Of a DNA stretch of 64,000 bases, positions 37,401 to 50,220 are shown in pieces. A program made the translations under genes and the position numbers. Each line of letters starts with the position of its first letter. The first letter of the stretch is position 1. Source of the stretch: Bimastos eiseni (taxonomy: Eukaryota; Annelida; Clitellata; Crassiclitellata; Lumbricidae); contig OY365814.1 in the NCBI GenBank assembly GCA_959347315.1, positions 28,337,469-28,401,468 of the forward strand, in the 5' to 3' direction. The notes under the pieces were generated by a model. It saw nothing but the letters and a program-made list of their open reading frames with translations, did not search any database and was not told the DNA's origin.

Positions 37401-39518
37401 GGTTAAAGAGAAGGATATCAGAGACTGTGAGTGGTGAATAAGGATGACAATGACGGTGATTGATCAATCACTTATGATTTCTGTTGTGCAAGGATTATTG
37501 ATTATTGCCTGCCAGCAATTCTTGGAGAGGCACCCATCTCAAAAGCAACACCCTGGCCTTGAAAAAATATACTCAGGTGCCATAAAACCAGCCTCAGAGT
37601 ATCTCCCTTTTGTGTGCCCTTGTGAGCTGGAGGATATTGTGGACTCCTGGATAGATGACTGCCTAACTAACTACTGATGTCTGATTACGTGTGTTGATTC
37701 GCATGAACTAGTTTCATGACTGGTACATAGTGTAGTCTTATACCCCCACTTGGAGTATGGACTTAAGTACCCAGTACAGAGGCCATAGATTACATATATT
37801 GAGACCTCTAATAAATGATGAATTTATCTTAATGTTGGATTGATTTCAAAGATGACAAGTGTTAAAAATGTACATCCTTCCTGTTTATATATTCATGGCA
37901 TATTTTTACTTGAATCTAAGGACAGTGGCAGTTCTTACTCGAGAGAAGAATCTCGTTTAAACATGACCTTGTAATTGATAGACTCACCAATGGGGTTACT
38001 TGCTTTCATTTTAGTTTCGAAGATTGTCCTTACCTTCTCGTTGCAACGGTTGAGGGATGGTTGAACATTTACGCGATCGAAGAGAACGGTGGCGACTGCT
38101 TGCTTGTCAACCAGTACAAGTACGTCTGCAACAAATTGGCTCCTTCTTCTTAGAATGCTGCTATTTGCATGCCACATCAACGATGTTGATATAGCAGCAA
38201 CAAGGTTCTATTGTAATAAATTCATGCTGCTTGATGAAGTCGGATGAAGGTAAGGATAGTACAGATCTTCGTGCCCTCAATTGAAACTCCTAACTCAGAT
38301 TAAAAAATACAGCAATTATGTATTGTACTCCAATGCTTACTATTTAATAGTAATAATCTGTTTAATAATTTAATTGTGATGATGCTTGATTTTCAATAGC
38401 ATGTTCTACTTCAGAATAGTCACTTAAGTCTGGATATTCTTCTTAGCAATTACTACATCAAAATTCTCAATTTTGTGCACAACTCTGGATATTCACCTTA
38501 GTATTAACTACATCAGAATATTTACTTTAGTCTGGATATCCTCCTTAGCATTTACTAGATCAAAATATTCACTTCAGTCAGGATATTCCCTTGGGTATTG
38601 TGTGATCCATTCCACAACAAGAAGATTGTTTAAGTGTCTTTCATTATGTAATATGTATGATACAACTTTTATGAAATTTTTTTTTATTATAATGCGAACC
38701 TTAGTTATTGTTTGGCATTTTAGGTTGGATGAATTTCAGCGATTCACAGAGGAGGGTTTTCAGATTGTTGGGCAGAAACCAACATCGCTCGATCCCAACA
38801 TAATATCAATCATAGGAGAGGAGTTCGAAGTGCCTTCACTGGCCAATTCCTCGGAAGACTCCTGTCTGCAGTATGCACCGGTACCAAAGCCATCGTATGC
38901 AAATGTCGTGATGAATAACTGCAGAAACGATGGTCCAAGGGAGAGGAGGGAAGAGGCGAGGCTGTCGCTGAGAGAGGCTGCAGACTGGGAAGGTAGCAAT
39001 CGTCTGTCCTGAAGCAAGTCTTCATAGCATATTTCTGTTTTTAATTTGGCTGTCCTCTGCCAGGCTTTTTAGTATTCGTATTCTACCAAGATTTGATCAA
39101 ATTCCAGAGACGTCTAATTAATGCTAGATCCTTTCTTCAACAGATTTTGCCCAGAATAATATAGAGTAAGTATAGCCTAGTAGCTCATACCCACTTCTGG
39201 GCTTCGGCATGGAGATTAGTGCAGCATTATTATCAAGACGTCTATGGCTTTGGCCTAACAGGCTACGAAAGTAACGAAAATATAGTGCTGGCGACTGTGA
39301 AACCCTTTATTGGGCCCTGATGCGGCAGTTTGTATTTAGAAAGAGATAATGATAATGTAAGCTAGTTTTATTAAGTGAAATTTCTGTTAATGTTGCTTGT
39401 TGTTCTTGCAGAAGCATCGGACTTGAATGCCACGGTTCTTGAGCTGAGCAACGAAGAGGAATTTCCATCGATTTCGGATGCTCTCAAAATAAATAATACT
39501 TGTCACGTTGCTAGGTGA
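31445..39518 (+). CDS. WIPI2: WIPI1/2-type PROPPIN (ATG18 homologue), complete 11-exon gene
   Basis: Seven-bladed beta-propeller that binds PI3P on early autophagic membranes. Exons: 31445-31515, 32179-32261, 32740-32909, 33280-33468, 34304-34396, 35300-35370, 35939-36043, 36878-37036, 38015-38119, 38724-38992, 39412-39518. They total 1422 nt, 473 aa (human WIPI1 446). All borders are GT-AG with agreeing phases. The fold starts [20 protein letters not shown]. Conserved blocks are [45 protein letters not shown], the phosphoinositide-binding FRRG at 220-223, and [20 protein letters not shown]. The [20 protein letters not shown] segment corresponds to the human WTGYFGKVL...SYLP loop. The C-terminal tail (about 350-473) is low-homology and ends with an EEEFPSI segment (453-459) that fits a LIR. 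Exons 1 and 2 are short and were placed by homology and phase. The choice between WIPI1 and WIPI2 is not decided; the symbol is tentative. Confidence 0.92.
34610..35255. repeat. ATCC/TCTG-rich satellite with higher-order units
   Basis: CATCCATCCATCTGTCTTTC-like blocks recur in longer units that include a CTATTCTTCCATTCCTCCAT segment and a TTCATCAATACAT segment. It lies in WIPI intron 5 and ends about 45 bp before exon 6. The long open frames over it are period artefacts. Confidence 0.85.
35595..35755. repeat. GATGAATGAATT tandem repeat
   Basis: Degenerate units of GATGAATGAATTGATGAA, some inverted near 35.65 kb (GATTCATTCATTGATGAATG). It lies in WIPI intron 6. Confidence 0.8.
36125..36225 (+). 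mobile_element. Retroposon 3' tail fragment
   Basis: GGTTGGACTGAGAGTGCTCC then GGGGTGCCTGGCTGTATTTA resembles the LINE tail copies at 8.5 and 30.2 kb. It is weak and lies in WIPI intron 7. Confidence 0.35.
36665..36825. repeat. (ATGT)n / (ATGC)n microsatellite
   Basis: Tetranucleotide run in WIPI intron 7, ending about 50 bp upstream of exon 8. The YVCMYVC open frames across it are artefacts. Confidence 0.95.
38405..38610. repeat. Diverged ~60-bp tandem repeat, three to four units
   Basis: Units begin near 38429, 38494, 38550 and 38577 with TCTGGATATT-like starts and share TTAGCAATTACTACATCA. It lies in WIPI intron 9. Confidence 0.65.
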
Positions 39519-39736
39519 AACCAGTGGCTCCCAGCCTTCCAATTGTTTGACGAACATCCGGAATGTTTTGAATCTTAGGGTTAGCATTTGTTTGCTCTTG
39601 CTGGTTGGTTCACTAGCTCTCATACTATATAATACTTATGGATATGGCCTTTGCTTTCTCTTTTGTGGTCAGTTTTACTGTGGATATGTTATATATTACT
39701 TATGTCAAAACTGATCAATTAAAAAAAATATTCTGA

Positions 39737-39742
39737 AATAAA
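39737..39742 (+). promoter_or_regulatory. Candidate poly(A) signal of the WIPI gene
   Basis: AATAAA lies 219 bases past the stop and is followed by a T-run and GT-rich sequence. A second AATAAA at 40375-40380, also followed by TG-rich DNA, is an alternative distal site. Confidence 0.45.
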
Positions 39743-42455
39743 CTTTTTTCAGGTGAGCTTTGTAATTTCTGGTGCGTTAACATTTAAATTTTCTAATATT
39801 TTAACAATTGCATTTTGTTTCAGAATCTTTAACCTGTGCTTAATTACTTTCAGTATGTTTAAAGAGATTAACACAGACTAGATCGAATTTGACATATCTA
39901 TAGTTTTCAGTAATTGTAGTTATATTTGAGTTTATGAGTAATAACTTACATTACGAAGTAGTAATATTTTTGGTTTTGGGAATGTTTTCTACAGTAAAAC
40001 ATTGTTGCAATTTTATGCTGTGGACCTTCCTAAACTTGTTTGTCATGCATTGAAAATGAGATAGCGTGCAATGCCTTCCATTGTGGTTATGGTCCAGTGA
40101 ATTACATGCATTCTAATAAACACTGCCATGCAGATTGATGGTCTGTGCTGGCAGTTTCTCGCTTCAGCTCGCAGTGCAGCCCTATTTGTTTTTATTGCGA
40201 AATTGGAACGTGTAATTGGAATGTGAGCTGATTTGTATGACATGAGCTGGATTTTAATACCAGTTTTTCCTGCAAGGTTTTTTTTATCATAGTTTTGTGA
40301 ATTTTTGTGTTGTTTTGTACAGCCCGTTTATCAATGTGTTTAGGCAATTTTGCTTTTATTCCGTTTTCACGCGAAATAAAATTTTGTTGTTGAGCGGAAA
40401 CACTTATGTCCTTAGCGCAGTCGCATATTATACTTCTTTTAAAAGCTGCTATTGTATATAGTTGAAGGAGATTATTTGGTTTCTTTTTTGTTTTTATAAC
40501 AACTAGATTTCTAGGGGTTAATAATCACTATTCTAAGAAGTAACAAGTTTATTTTATTTGTTAATGGAATTGGATTTTAGTGGTTTAGAAATTGAAGTCC
40601 TGCATTTCACACTTGAGTTTTCCTATTCGCTGGCCCAGATATGGCTGATAGGGCCAGGGGTAGATTCCAGGGGGCTAATCCATCAATGGCCCCATTTATA
40701 TTTTCCTTGTATGCATCCCCTGTCATAATGGAGTAGATGATGAGCTTTACGTGATCTTTCATGAGGTAAATAAAAGTCGTAGTATAAATCAAATTGTGAA
40801 AGAAAGTTTAACAATTTGAATTATTAGATTATTTATTCGTTACAAATAGTTTTGTAGTTGGGAGTCTTGAGACAGGTGTTTGAGAGTATCTTGGTGTTTG
40901 AGAGTATATTGCTTTCTTTTTCATAGTTATATGACAGTGTACGACTGTCACCACATAATGTGTCACATAATCGTCATCAGATGTCTCTGCAACATTCGTT
41001 TAGCGGTCATTTAGCAAAATGCATTTTACACAAAATAATCGATTATGTCTGGACAACCACACACGCTAAGCGTTTCAAACAGACATTGCCGTTTACCTAG
41101 ATCAAGTCGGAGGGAGCAGATTGAGAATAATTTCATCATATTCTCTAAATATTTCTATACTGTACTTCTAGGTTTTCAACTTAAGCCATGTAACTGATTA
41201 GCGATCACTTTGAGGCGATCATTGTTCTGTTACTGGTGCTTGTCGTCAATTGGATATCTTCGATAAGGTGATTACATCATTACTGAAGTTGGTCGTGTTT
41301 GCTCATTTATAGCTATGTGTGCTGCAGCTTCTGCTTCTCTGCAGCATCAGACAATCAGTTTGTTGCTGACGTAGTTATATCAAATTTTTTTTATTATGGT
41401 TGAACTAATTCAACTTCTGTGAATGACCTAAACTGGATATGCACTGTAATAAAAAGCATATTTGGTTTTAAAAATGTGACTTAGTCAGCTACATTTGGCA
41501 GCAAATGCTCGAAAATGCGTTGTGGTGTGTTGCATACCCCATATCCCACTGGGGAAGCTTACTAGTCGTGTCCCAATTATCCAAATCCGATCAAATATGC
41601 TTTGAGCACCAACACTGTTTCAAGAGCATATATATCTAATATTAAGCTACACAAATTATAACATGCTTCTCTTTGTGAATGCTAACATTATTAATTTTTC
41701 AGTGTCTGAATTCCATGCTTGTAAAAATTATTCCTCTGTATAAAATTCTAGAAATGTGCACTTCTTTACTTTACTATGCTATGTAAAGACACAGTTTTTG
41801 CTAAAATTTACTCGAACAAGATTCGACTTTGCTATACTTTATATATAGATGTATATCAGCCTAGATATGTATATATATATATGTATTTTACTGAATACGA
41901 TAATCATACATAGTAAAATTAATAGCTTGATATATTATGCTGTCATTGTTGAAGGTGTTTTACCCCTTCAAACTTACCCATGAACCCCATTGGGGCTCCC
42001 TGGGTTTCGCCTGAGATGCCCTCATAAACCTTCTGTATCCGTCACTGGTAGTCGCTTAGTGGTACAATGCATATGTCCAGTTGCATTACGATGACATTGT
42101 TGTTGTTGTGACTGGGTGTCAAATGCTTGCACAGGATTGCAATTGACTCTATTATAGGAAATTATCACATTAATTTATGCTGTTAATTTAATTGCATTTC
42201 TGCTGGTTAATAATGACTGTCATTTTCAGGTGACCCCTAATTCTACTAGTCAAACTCATTGATGCTAATTAATTAATTACAGTTATTGTGTTTCTGGGTT
42301 TGAGTGATGCTAACTATACTTTGTATTTACCTATTTGTTCTAATATTGTTGCATTGCAACTGGCATTTAGCTGATCTGAGGTGGTTTTGAGCACTGTTGT
42401 ATAGCACTAGTAAAGGTTTGTTAATGTCAACAACCAAGATACCTGAGTCCATAAT

Positions 42456-42523
42456 GGGCAGTTACCCACCTGTCCATACAGTCGTCCTTGGGCAGTTACC
42501 CAACCATCCATACAGTCGTTCTT
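42456..42523. repeat. 34-bp direct duplication
   Basis: GGGCAGTTACCCACCTGTCC plus ATACAGTCGTCCTT is repeated once with three to four changes. Confidence 0.8.
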
Positions 42524-42580
42524 TTTCCATCTGACTGCGTGAAAGCTCCTCAGAGACTCGATTGAGATATGCTCTACGAG

Positions 42581-42724
42581 CAGGGGCAGCGATCCCGAGT
42601 GGGTCAAGGGGTTAAGTGCCCCCACCTGTTACAGATAGGGGACACATTATACGTGTGTGCCCCACATTTCCTACCCCTCTCACTGGTGTCCCCCACCACC
42701 TATCAAACGAGATCGCCGCCTCTG
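42581..42724. mobile_element. MITE-like element, CAGAGGCGGCGATC family (copy 1)
   Basis: Begins CAGGGGCAGCGATCC and ends GATCGCCGCCTCTG, giving ~14-bp terminal inverted repeats. The interior (CCACCTGTTACAGATAGGGG, ACACATTATACGTGTGTG) matches 59872-60019. No coding capacity. Confidence 0.65.
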
Positions 42725-43744
42725 TTTACAAGTACTCCGTTACATTACATTATGCTTGTCATTCTCTATTTAGTAAGAAATCAATTATCCAAATGGCTGA
42801 ATTTGGTTGAGCACTCATTGTATCCTTGAGGCCATGATATCTTTCAGCCCACCATGTGGGAGGTCAACCATATCATTGTAAAAAGTTTAGTTAGTTATGT
42901 GCATATTTAAAAAATGTTGTGGTTTCGGAATTCACAAAGACGATACAACTTATGTGGTTTACTGATGAATAACTTTCAACTGCCAACCACATCTTTGCAG
43001 GTCACAGAGCAACTGTTTATACTTGAGACCTTGGCCGATTTAAACAATTTGTGTGAAATAGTCATCATGTTTTTGGGTTTTGGTCGTATGACCTACGGCT
43101 CAGAGGTGCCACCTCTTCAGGGGTTGATGTATACAGGTTCAACCCCCGCCTAGTATGTTACTGCAGACATTTAAAAAAAAAATTCTATATGCAGAATTGA
43201 ATCTTTGAATATGCGTGAAACTTTTAATGTAGAAGTTGCTGCCTTGTACTTTAGACTTGGCACAATATAAATTACTATTACTAATTCTTTGACTAATTAA
43301 ACGTTTAAGATGACATATAAGTATGTGTGCATATTTTAAACTTGGAGGTCATCTGTTACATTTGTCACATTTCAATCTATTGTTAAGAGCTGTTAAATTT
43401 TTGCTAAAACCATTATGCCAGTGCTTAAGCTACTTGTGGGTGGAAATCTTTGTATCGAATTATATGTATGTATACTTCAGAGTATACGGGAATGTTTGTC
43501 TTGTGTATGTTCGTTCTACACTGCCCAGCATACCTTAATCTTTCAGGACCACAGTGCCTTGAGGTACCTTGTTTTGCATGTTGTGCTGGAGGAGGCACTC
43601 GACACTCATTTCGAAATAATTATAGTTCAGAAGCTGCTAATGTGGTACAATAGGAGTTAATATTACTGTTACCCGATATCGATGGTGACTATTGGTGAAG
43701 TTGATATGCATGCCAGATTCCAGTCAAAATTCAGGATTATAAGC

Positions 43745-43830
43745 GAGAGGACGTAGAAATGGGATTCGTCCATTGCCGGTTCAGAGGGTGAAGGGATTGG
43801 GATTCGTCCATTACCGGCTCAAGAGCCTTG
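43745..43830. repeat. Duplicated GGGATTCGTCCATT motif
   Basis: GGGATTCGTCCATTGCCGGT and GGGATTCGTCCATTACCGGC occur about 50 bp apart, with a similar CAGAG/CAAGAG continuation. Confidence 0.6.
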
Positions 43831-46177
43831 AAAGAGGAAATGAGCGATTGCACAAGTCTTGTATTTTTGGACATGTGTCTTTTGACATGTGTCAGCTGAA
43901 ACTCGTTTGTGATTAGGAAACTTGTTTCAGATCTTGATCAGAAAAAAGGTTGAGGGGAATTTTGATGTATTCACTGACAATTGCTTGTTCTCCGCTGTGA
44001 ACAATTGTTGTATGCATATAAAGTAGTTTGACATTGCTTTGTCTGTCTGTGCATCCCTACTTTTGCAGTCTGTGTCAAGATCGTTAATTGATTTCTCACT
44101 TCTAACTTAACTGCACGCATTGGTTTTAGTATTGATGTTCAAGTCCAATTGTGAGAGTTAGTTGTTAAGTGTTTTTTCGTCTGTTACGATGAGTAGTCAT
44201 CGCTTACTATTCTTTTATGTCTGGAAAACTAATCAATCTATATTCTACACAGTGTTTGTCTTTTCCATATATCATTGGCTTAATTGCTTAATTATCTTAA
44301 TTGCAGTTGCATTTATGATGATGATGACAATAGATACTAATCAGTTATTTCACACACAAAACTACTGAAAGTACTGATCGGTAAATGACATTTATAATTA
44401 GAGCGGCAGATTTAGTTACAGACATACATGTGACAACCCTCAGTTCTCCAACGTCATCATAAATTAGTTCTGTGTACATTTTTCTTTAAAATATGGACAT
44501 TTTAGATTAAAGGTAGTAATTTCTTGTATGCTGTAGAAATATTATTTTGTATTGACTACCTAAAATCCTTCTCCTTTGAAAGTCTATTTTTTTTGTATGG
44601 TAGTCTTCTGGTGTTATCGAGTGTAAATTTAAGATAAATCCAGGTAAATTTTGCAATTTCTTGTGTACCAACATAAATTGAAATTAAAATATTTTCCAGG
44701 TTTATCACCGAATTGCATTACTTGTGAACACATTTCTAATTGTGTTGTCTGCATTTCTTTCGTTAGCTTGTAATAGGCTATATTATATGGATCTTAGTAA
44801 TAGAATTTATTGAATAAATATTTGGTTTTAGAAATATATTGCATTTTAATTCTTTAATATGGCTCTTTTACGGTGAATCATATGCTGAGTCTTGGTCTTA
44901 GATTTGGGTTGGGGGAAGGTCGGAAAAAATTATAATTCCCAGCACATGTGGGCCCTATGTAGGGAAAAAGGATGAAAAAGGATAAATATTTACGAAATAC
45001 TGGAGAGATTTAAACAGCTGCATATCCTCCACCTGATATTTTGGAGAGGACCATTCCCCCAAGTCTCCGCTCCTGTGGTGAATAATTTCATAGGTAGACC
45101 TCTCTTCTTAAAGGTAAAATTTTAATTTTGTATGTTTGCCCCGATTAGAATTCCGACAAGCGCATTATTACACGTAGCCTAGTCTACGTCCGTTCATCCG
45201 TTTTAATAACATATTAAATTAATTCAGCATATTATAATTATGTAATGTTGTGTTTTGTTCAAGCTTACATAGCCGATCTTCATTTCAGCACTAACTATCG
45301 ACAATCATGCTCGAGTAATAAAAGAGACGTGACCTAACGTTTTACTTTACTTTGCCTGCTAATGTGATGCCTTGATGGGCGATTGTGTTCCTACTGTGTT
45401 CTTCGATATTGACTTGTCATGAGCGAAGGACTTACGAGTCGCGTCGTCCTTTGTTGGCTTTTGTTGGCGATGACAGTTTTTGATGAAAATTGATTTCGTC
45501 TCTGAGGGCCAGATTATCACTGCCTTTAAAAGTGGATGAAGATTAGAAGAGACGCGGAGGATGTATGCTGACGATAGATCGGGGAGAAGGTTATTCATCA
45601 GTGTCAGCCAACGGTGACATCGTTCATCCCACGTCCGCCCCACCCTCTCCACGTTTCTATCCGGCTGTTAAAATGTAACAGTGTCTATGTCCGTCTGTCT
45701 GCCTGCCTGTCTGTCTGTCTCTCTATCTCTCTCAATCTCTCTGTCTCACATCTTCTGCTCCATCGTTTGTCAATCCCTCCTCTTTCTCCCTTTCTTCCTC
45801 CCTCCCTCCCATCTCTCACCGTCCTACAAATATTGTTGGTTAAACTGAGCTTGCTGTTAATACCTATTGGTTCATTTGACCAAATATGACGATGTGTCAC
45901 TTTTGAGTCTTATTTAAAGCTATACAAATGTTCTTTTCCTGGAGTTCAATATATCGCAATATGCATATAATTATGCAGTTTAACAAACTTTTCTGTTACA
46001 TGATAATATACTTAAAGTTTGTCATGGCAGATCAAAATGTGGCCCTGTATAGATAGGCAACTGCCCTTTTTACATCGTCACCAAAGCTAAGAGGAATTGT
46101 TATTGTTAAACGTTGCTGATGTTTCCATTTGAACGAAGAGAATGACCTGCTGTCTTGTGAACTGTCTCTTTGTGTAT

Positions 46178-46180
46178 GTC

Positions 46181-46250
<70 letters not shown>

Positions 46251-46300
46251 TGCGTGCGTGCGTGTGTGTGTGTGTATGTGTGTGAGGGTGTGTGTGTTCG
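46178..46300. repeat. (GT)n microsatellite
   Basis: A long GT run with a few A and C interruptions. Confidence 0.97.
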
Positions 46301-46489
46301 CGACGAAATCGTGCTGATTCTCTCCGTTGATTTCTTTGTTCCGTTTCCTCTGTCTTATTATCTCTTCCAGGTCCTATTCTTCTCTATTCCTCTGCTTCGA
46401 AGACTGTTTCCAACTCGTAAACCTGTTTCTTCCTCCAGTGCACAGAACACAGAACACAGAGGTGGAACGACTCCTTCTCGCTTCAGCTG

Positions 46490-47155
46490 ACATGGTCAAT
46501 GCTGCGGTGGCGACGCGTCCGTCCATCCGTCGGTGCGCATGCGCATGGCGTCTGTCAGATAATCCGGGTCTTTGTCGACGGTCTCGTGTTTATCGTTACC
46601 GTTTCCAAGTCCGTGGCATTATTCCTCAATTAATTAATCATGTCTCTTGAACGCTCCTTTTGTGACGCCGCAGTCGACTTGCAACTTATGCGGATGGCTT
46701 TTGTATCCAAGCCCTGACAGTGACTGAGTACATCTGGCGCTGAATCTGACTCTGTATCTGCTGCGTCGTGTCGACGTTGTTGTCATGAGTTTGCAGATTG
46801 CACGCGTCACAGAGTGGCCAACCGTTGCCTGTTCGATGTATCCGCTGTTGTGTGCGATTAGCTCGCCACATGTATATTGTTTTGGGGGTCTTTTCTACCG
46901 GGGTAAAGACTAGCCGCGCTGTGCAAAGCTCTCTGCATTGTGTTGGCCACGTGTTGTAAGACCACCTCGAACAATAAGAGCAAAGCGCTGTGATAAAGCG
47001 ATAGCACACGTTCGATGGCACGACGAATCTAGTGGAGCTTCAATAATTGCGCTTGTCTTAACAATGAGTACACTGACAATAGAGGGCGTTTCTTTGGTGT
47101 TGGAAGTGGATGCAGTTTAGAAGCTGATCATCTGGTTGCGTACCTATCGCGCCTC
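46490..47155. other. CpG-rich patch without recognised genes
   Basis: Markedly more CpG than the flanks (for example GGTGGCGACGCGTCCGTCCA). Several overlapping frames of about 60-110 codons exist on both strands and none matches a known family. It could be a promoter or first-exon region of an unseen gene. Confidence 0.35.
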
Positions 47156-47246
47156 TATCGCTCCATCGTATTGTCCAGTCTTTAGTTGGGGATGTTGCGG
47201 TTTGTTCAGTGGAAGAGGAAGTAATGTGTCTGAAGGTGGATATTAA

Positions 47247-47248
<2 letters not shown>

Positions 47249-47277
<29 letters not shown>

Positions 47278-47299
47278 CATACATACATACATACATACA

Positions 47300-47330
<31 letters not shown>
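47249..47330. repeat. (ACAT)n microsatellite
   Basis: About 20 uninterrupted tetranucleotide units. Confidence 0.97.
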
Positions 47331-47559
47331 GCAATGTGCATAGGGTTATGCATAAATACGTAGCCTTAGTCAAACTACGCACATTCCCCTGTTGAATGGC
47401 ATACGTGTTTCGTCATGAGTATTGTGGAATCTGGTGTTGATGAACTGCAGCTAATTTCATTCAGCGGGGAATTCATTGTTTACTCAAAAGTACTCAAGCA
47501 GCTGTTGTCGCTGTTGACTTGTTTCTAATCTGCTCAAATTAAACGACAGAACTCATTGC

Positions 47560-47668
47560 AAACTCACTCACTCGTTCATTCATTCACTCATTCACTCATT
47601 CACTCACTCACTCATTCACTCACACACACTCATTCACTCACTCGTTCACTCACTCACTCACTCAGTCC
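47560..47668. repeat. (CACTCATT)n-like repeat
   Basis: CACTCACTCATTCACTCATT units with small variation. Confidence 0.93.
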
Positions 47669-48529
47669 ATCATTTGGGTATATTTCCTGCTTCAGGGCCA
47701 AGTTTAATCTCTTCGTTTTATTTTGCATTTACTTGATTTCCCGTCATTTTTTCTTCTATCGGTCCGCAGTCATTTCATCAGTATTCCACTCAGATGGAGC
47801 CACTCTCGCTGTGCCAATGATGGTCGGTGTTCAGCTTCCGCAGCCATTGTTCCTTCCTTCCTCCGTGGCTGCAAGATTGCCAGACGCTTCTTCGCATCAC
47901 TTCTGGGAGATTGGCGTTTATCACTTCCTGCGGCGATCGTAATAAACAAACAAGCCCAAAGCCCTGCAGCAGCGCTGAGAGAAGATATGAGGATGTAAAG
48001 ACATCCATAACAAATCCTATTTTAAATACTAACGTAACGGTCTATGATAACTATAAGGAAAGTGTAAGCCTATGTGGTTACTGAATACCTGTATACATAC
48101 CAGCCCCTCCGTTTCCTCTCTCTAGCTATACTCTGCCTCTTATCTCTTTAGCTCTTCTTCCTCTCTGCACCTATGCCGCCCCTTGTTCTTCTGTCTCCTC
48201 TCTTTAGCTCCTCTATCTCCTCTCTCTCTAGTTCCTCCGTCTCCTGTATCTAACAACCGGACTCATGCAGCTCCGACCAGGCCCGTAACCAGAGACAAAA
48301 TAAAGACTAGGCAGGAGCCACCCCTCCCATTACCGACCCTCTACCCTGCGTTTCGGGGCGATCGTTCTGACCAATCGGCCACCGTGCCACACATATTAGG
48401 CTGACAGGTTTCGAATTTAACCCAGCCACGCACGGCACCCATTACGTTATACATCTCATTTTAACAAACGCCGCCTATCGAAAGAGGGACTAGTCAGTTG
48501 TCGACCATACGGGGGAATAGCTGTACACA

Positions 48530-48600
48530 TGTAGGCCTACGGGTCTCGAACTCAGTTCCTCAGCTCTGCACCCCAGTGCGTTCACAGATACTATGCTGTC
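48530..48600 (-). mobile_element. tRNA-like (SINE head) fragment
   Basis: The minus strand has AACGCACTGGGGTGCAGAGC then GAGTTCGAGACCC, resembling pol III box A and box B. It is followed by a TAGGCCTA octamer. Similar sequence occurs near 3.60 kb. Not a functional tRNA. Confidence 0.35.
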
Positions 48601-49659
48601 CTTGTGTCTATTGTATAAGTTCTGAAGATATCCTTACGCCTCAAAAGTATTCTGATGAATGAAATAAGTAATTTCCCATTCTCCATGTTTGCTTCCGGAA
48701 ATGAAACCTGAGCTGAGGATTTTCTACACTTCCTTTAGTTTTTCTGCGTGTCAATACACGGTGAACGGATAAAAAGCGAACCTCTAGAAATAGTGTAATA
48801 ATTTGTCCAATATTGTATGCATTTTAATCAAATATGAAAAAACTTCAGTTTAATGATTTTGAAGCGCATATTTAACATTTATTAGTTATAATTTCTGCTC
48901 GAAATGTTCTCTTCGGCGTCAACACACCCGCCAAGACGCACTCACCATTGAGTAGGCCTAATTGCCGATCGATTACAACTGGATCAAAATCGTAACATGT
49001 AGGCCAAAGCTATATTATAGGTTGACACCTTTTCTTGCATCACTACCCAGATTTTATGGATACACGTGTTATAGAAAGGTTTCGCGCATGTGGCGTATTC
49101 AGGGCTGCAAACATGTTGAATTTTGGTTATTTGTGTTTTTGTATTTTTACAAAAAACCAAAAGATACGAAAACTGGCAATTTGGGGTTTTTTGGTTCTTA
49201 AATTTTTTTCATTCAAACTAATAATATTACTTTTACATTACTAATTGTGTATTATTAAGTCCGAAATCAAGCTAAATAATTATATAAACAAGTTGGAGCT
49301 CTTCTTCAAGCCGGGTTTGATGCTTTTATAACAAAACTGTTTTGACAAAATCCAAAGGAAAGCTAAAAACAAGAAACAAATTAAAAAAAAGCAACTTACG
49401 ATTAAAAAATCTTGGTTTTCTGCACCTCTAGACGAAGTTGATCAAGTAATAATTAATGCAGCAATTTCTGAATGGCGAGCGCGTCTCAATTGGCGCGTGT
49501 GTTGAAGCCGAAGGAGGACATTTTTAACACACATTCTAACTACTAAATGATAAATATGCGCTTCATTATCATTCAACTGAAGTTTTTGTCATATTTGATT
49601 AGTATGCAAGCATTATTGGCAAATTATTACAGTGTCTCTATAGGTTCGTCTTTTATCCG

Positions 49660-49707
49660 TTATATATATATATATATATGCATATATATATATTATTTAA
49701 AAAAATA

Positions 49708-49740
<33 letters not shown>

Positions 49741-49755
49741 ATATTATTTTTTTTA
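49660..49755. repeat. (TA)n with internal palindrome
   Basis: TA runs separated by TTATTTAAAAAAATAATA-type palindromic spacers. Confidence 0.9.
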
Positions 49756-50220
49756 AATTTGCGTTTACGTATACAACAGTTGGCAATTATGCGGTGCGTA
49801 AATCCGAAATCCTTCCTGCTACTTTAAATCCAGACGGACGAGAGACAGAGACAGACAAACAGGCAGCCATGCAGGCAGACACACACACACATAGACAGAT
49901 AGACTGGCAGACAGAGTGGAGTTGTTTTTTGTTGTATGCATGGAAGTTACGGAAGCCAGTTTCCAGTGTCATGAATGCCGTCTGCCTTCTGGATAGGGCC
50001 ATAATTGGTAGAATGATGTAAACGATTCGATGTCATTCGATGCCTGAGTTCAGTTCATGCCAGAAATCTGTCAGACGACGGAATCAGTTGGAAAACCAAA
50101 CCTCTGGAACGACCGCCACGAAACCTTCCCTCATATATTTCTAATCGTCGTATACCAGCAAAAAACGCTAGAAATTCATGTTTTACTGTTTTGTTATCTC
50201 TACGAGTCTCTAATTCATAG

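Noticed and set aside
37444..37677. 77-codon plus-strand frame in WIPI intron 8
   Set aside because: Its composition is protein-like, but no family is recognised and including it would break the phase between exons 8 and 9. It may be a transposon fragment.
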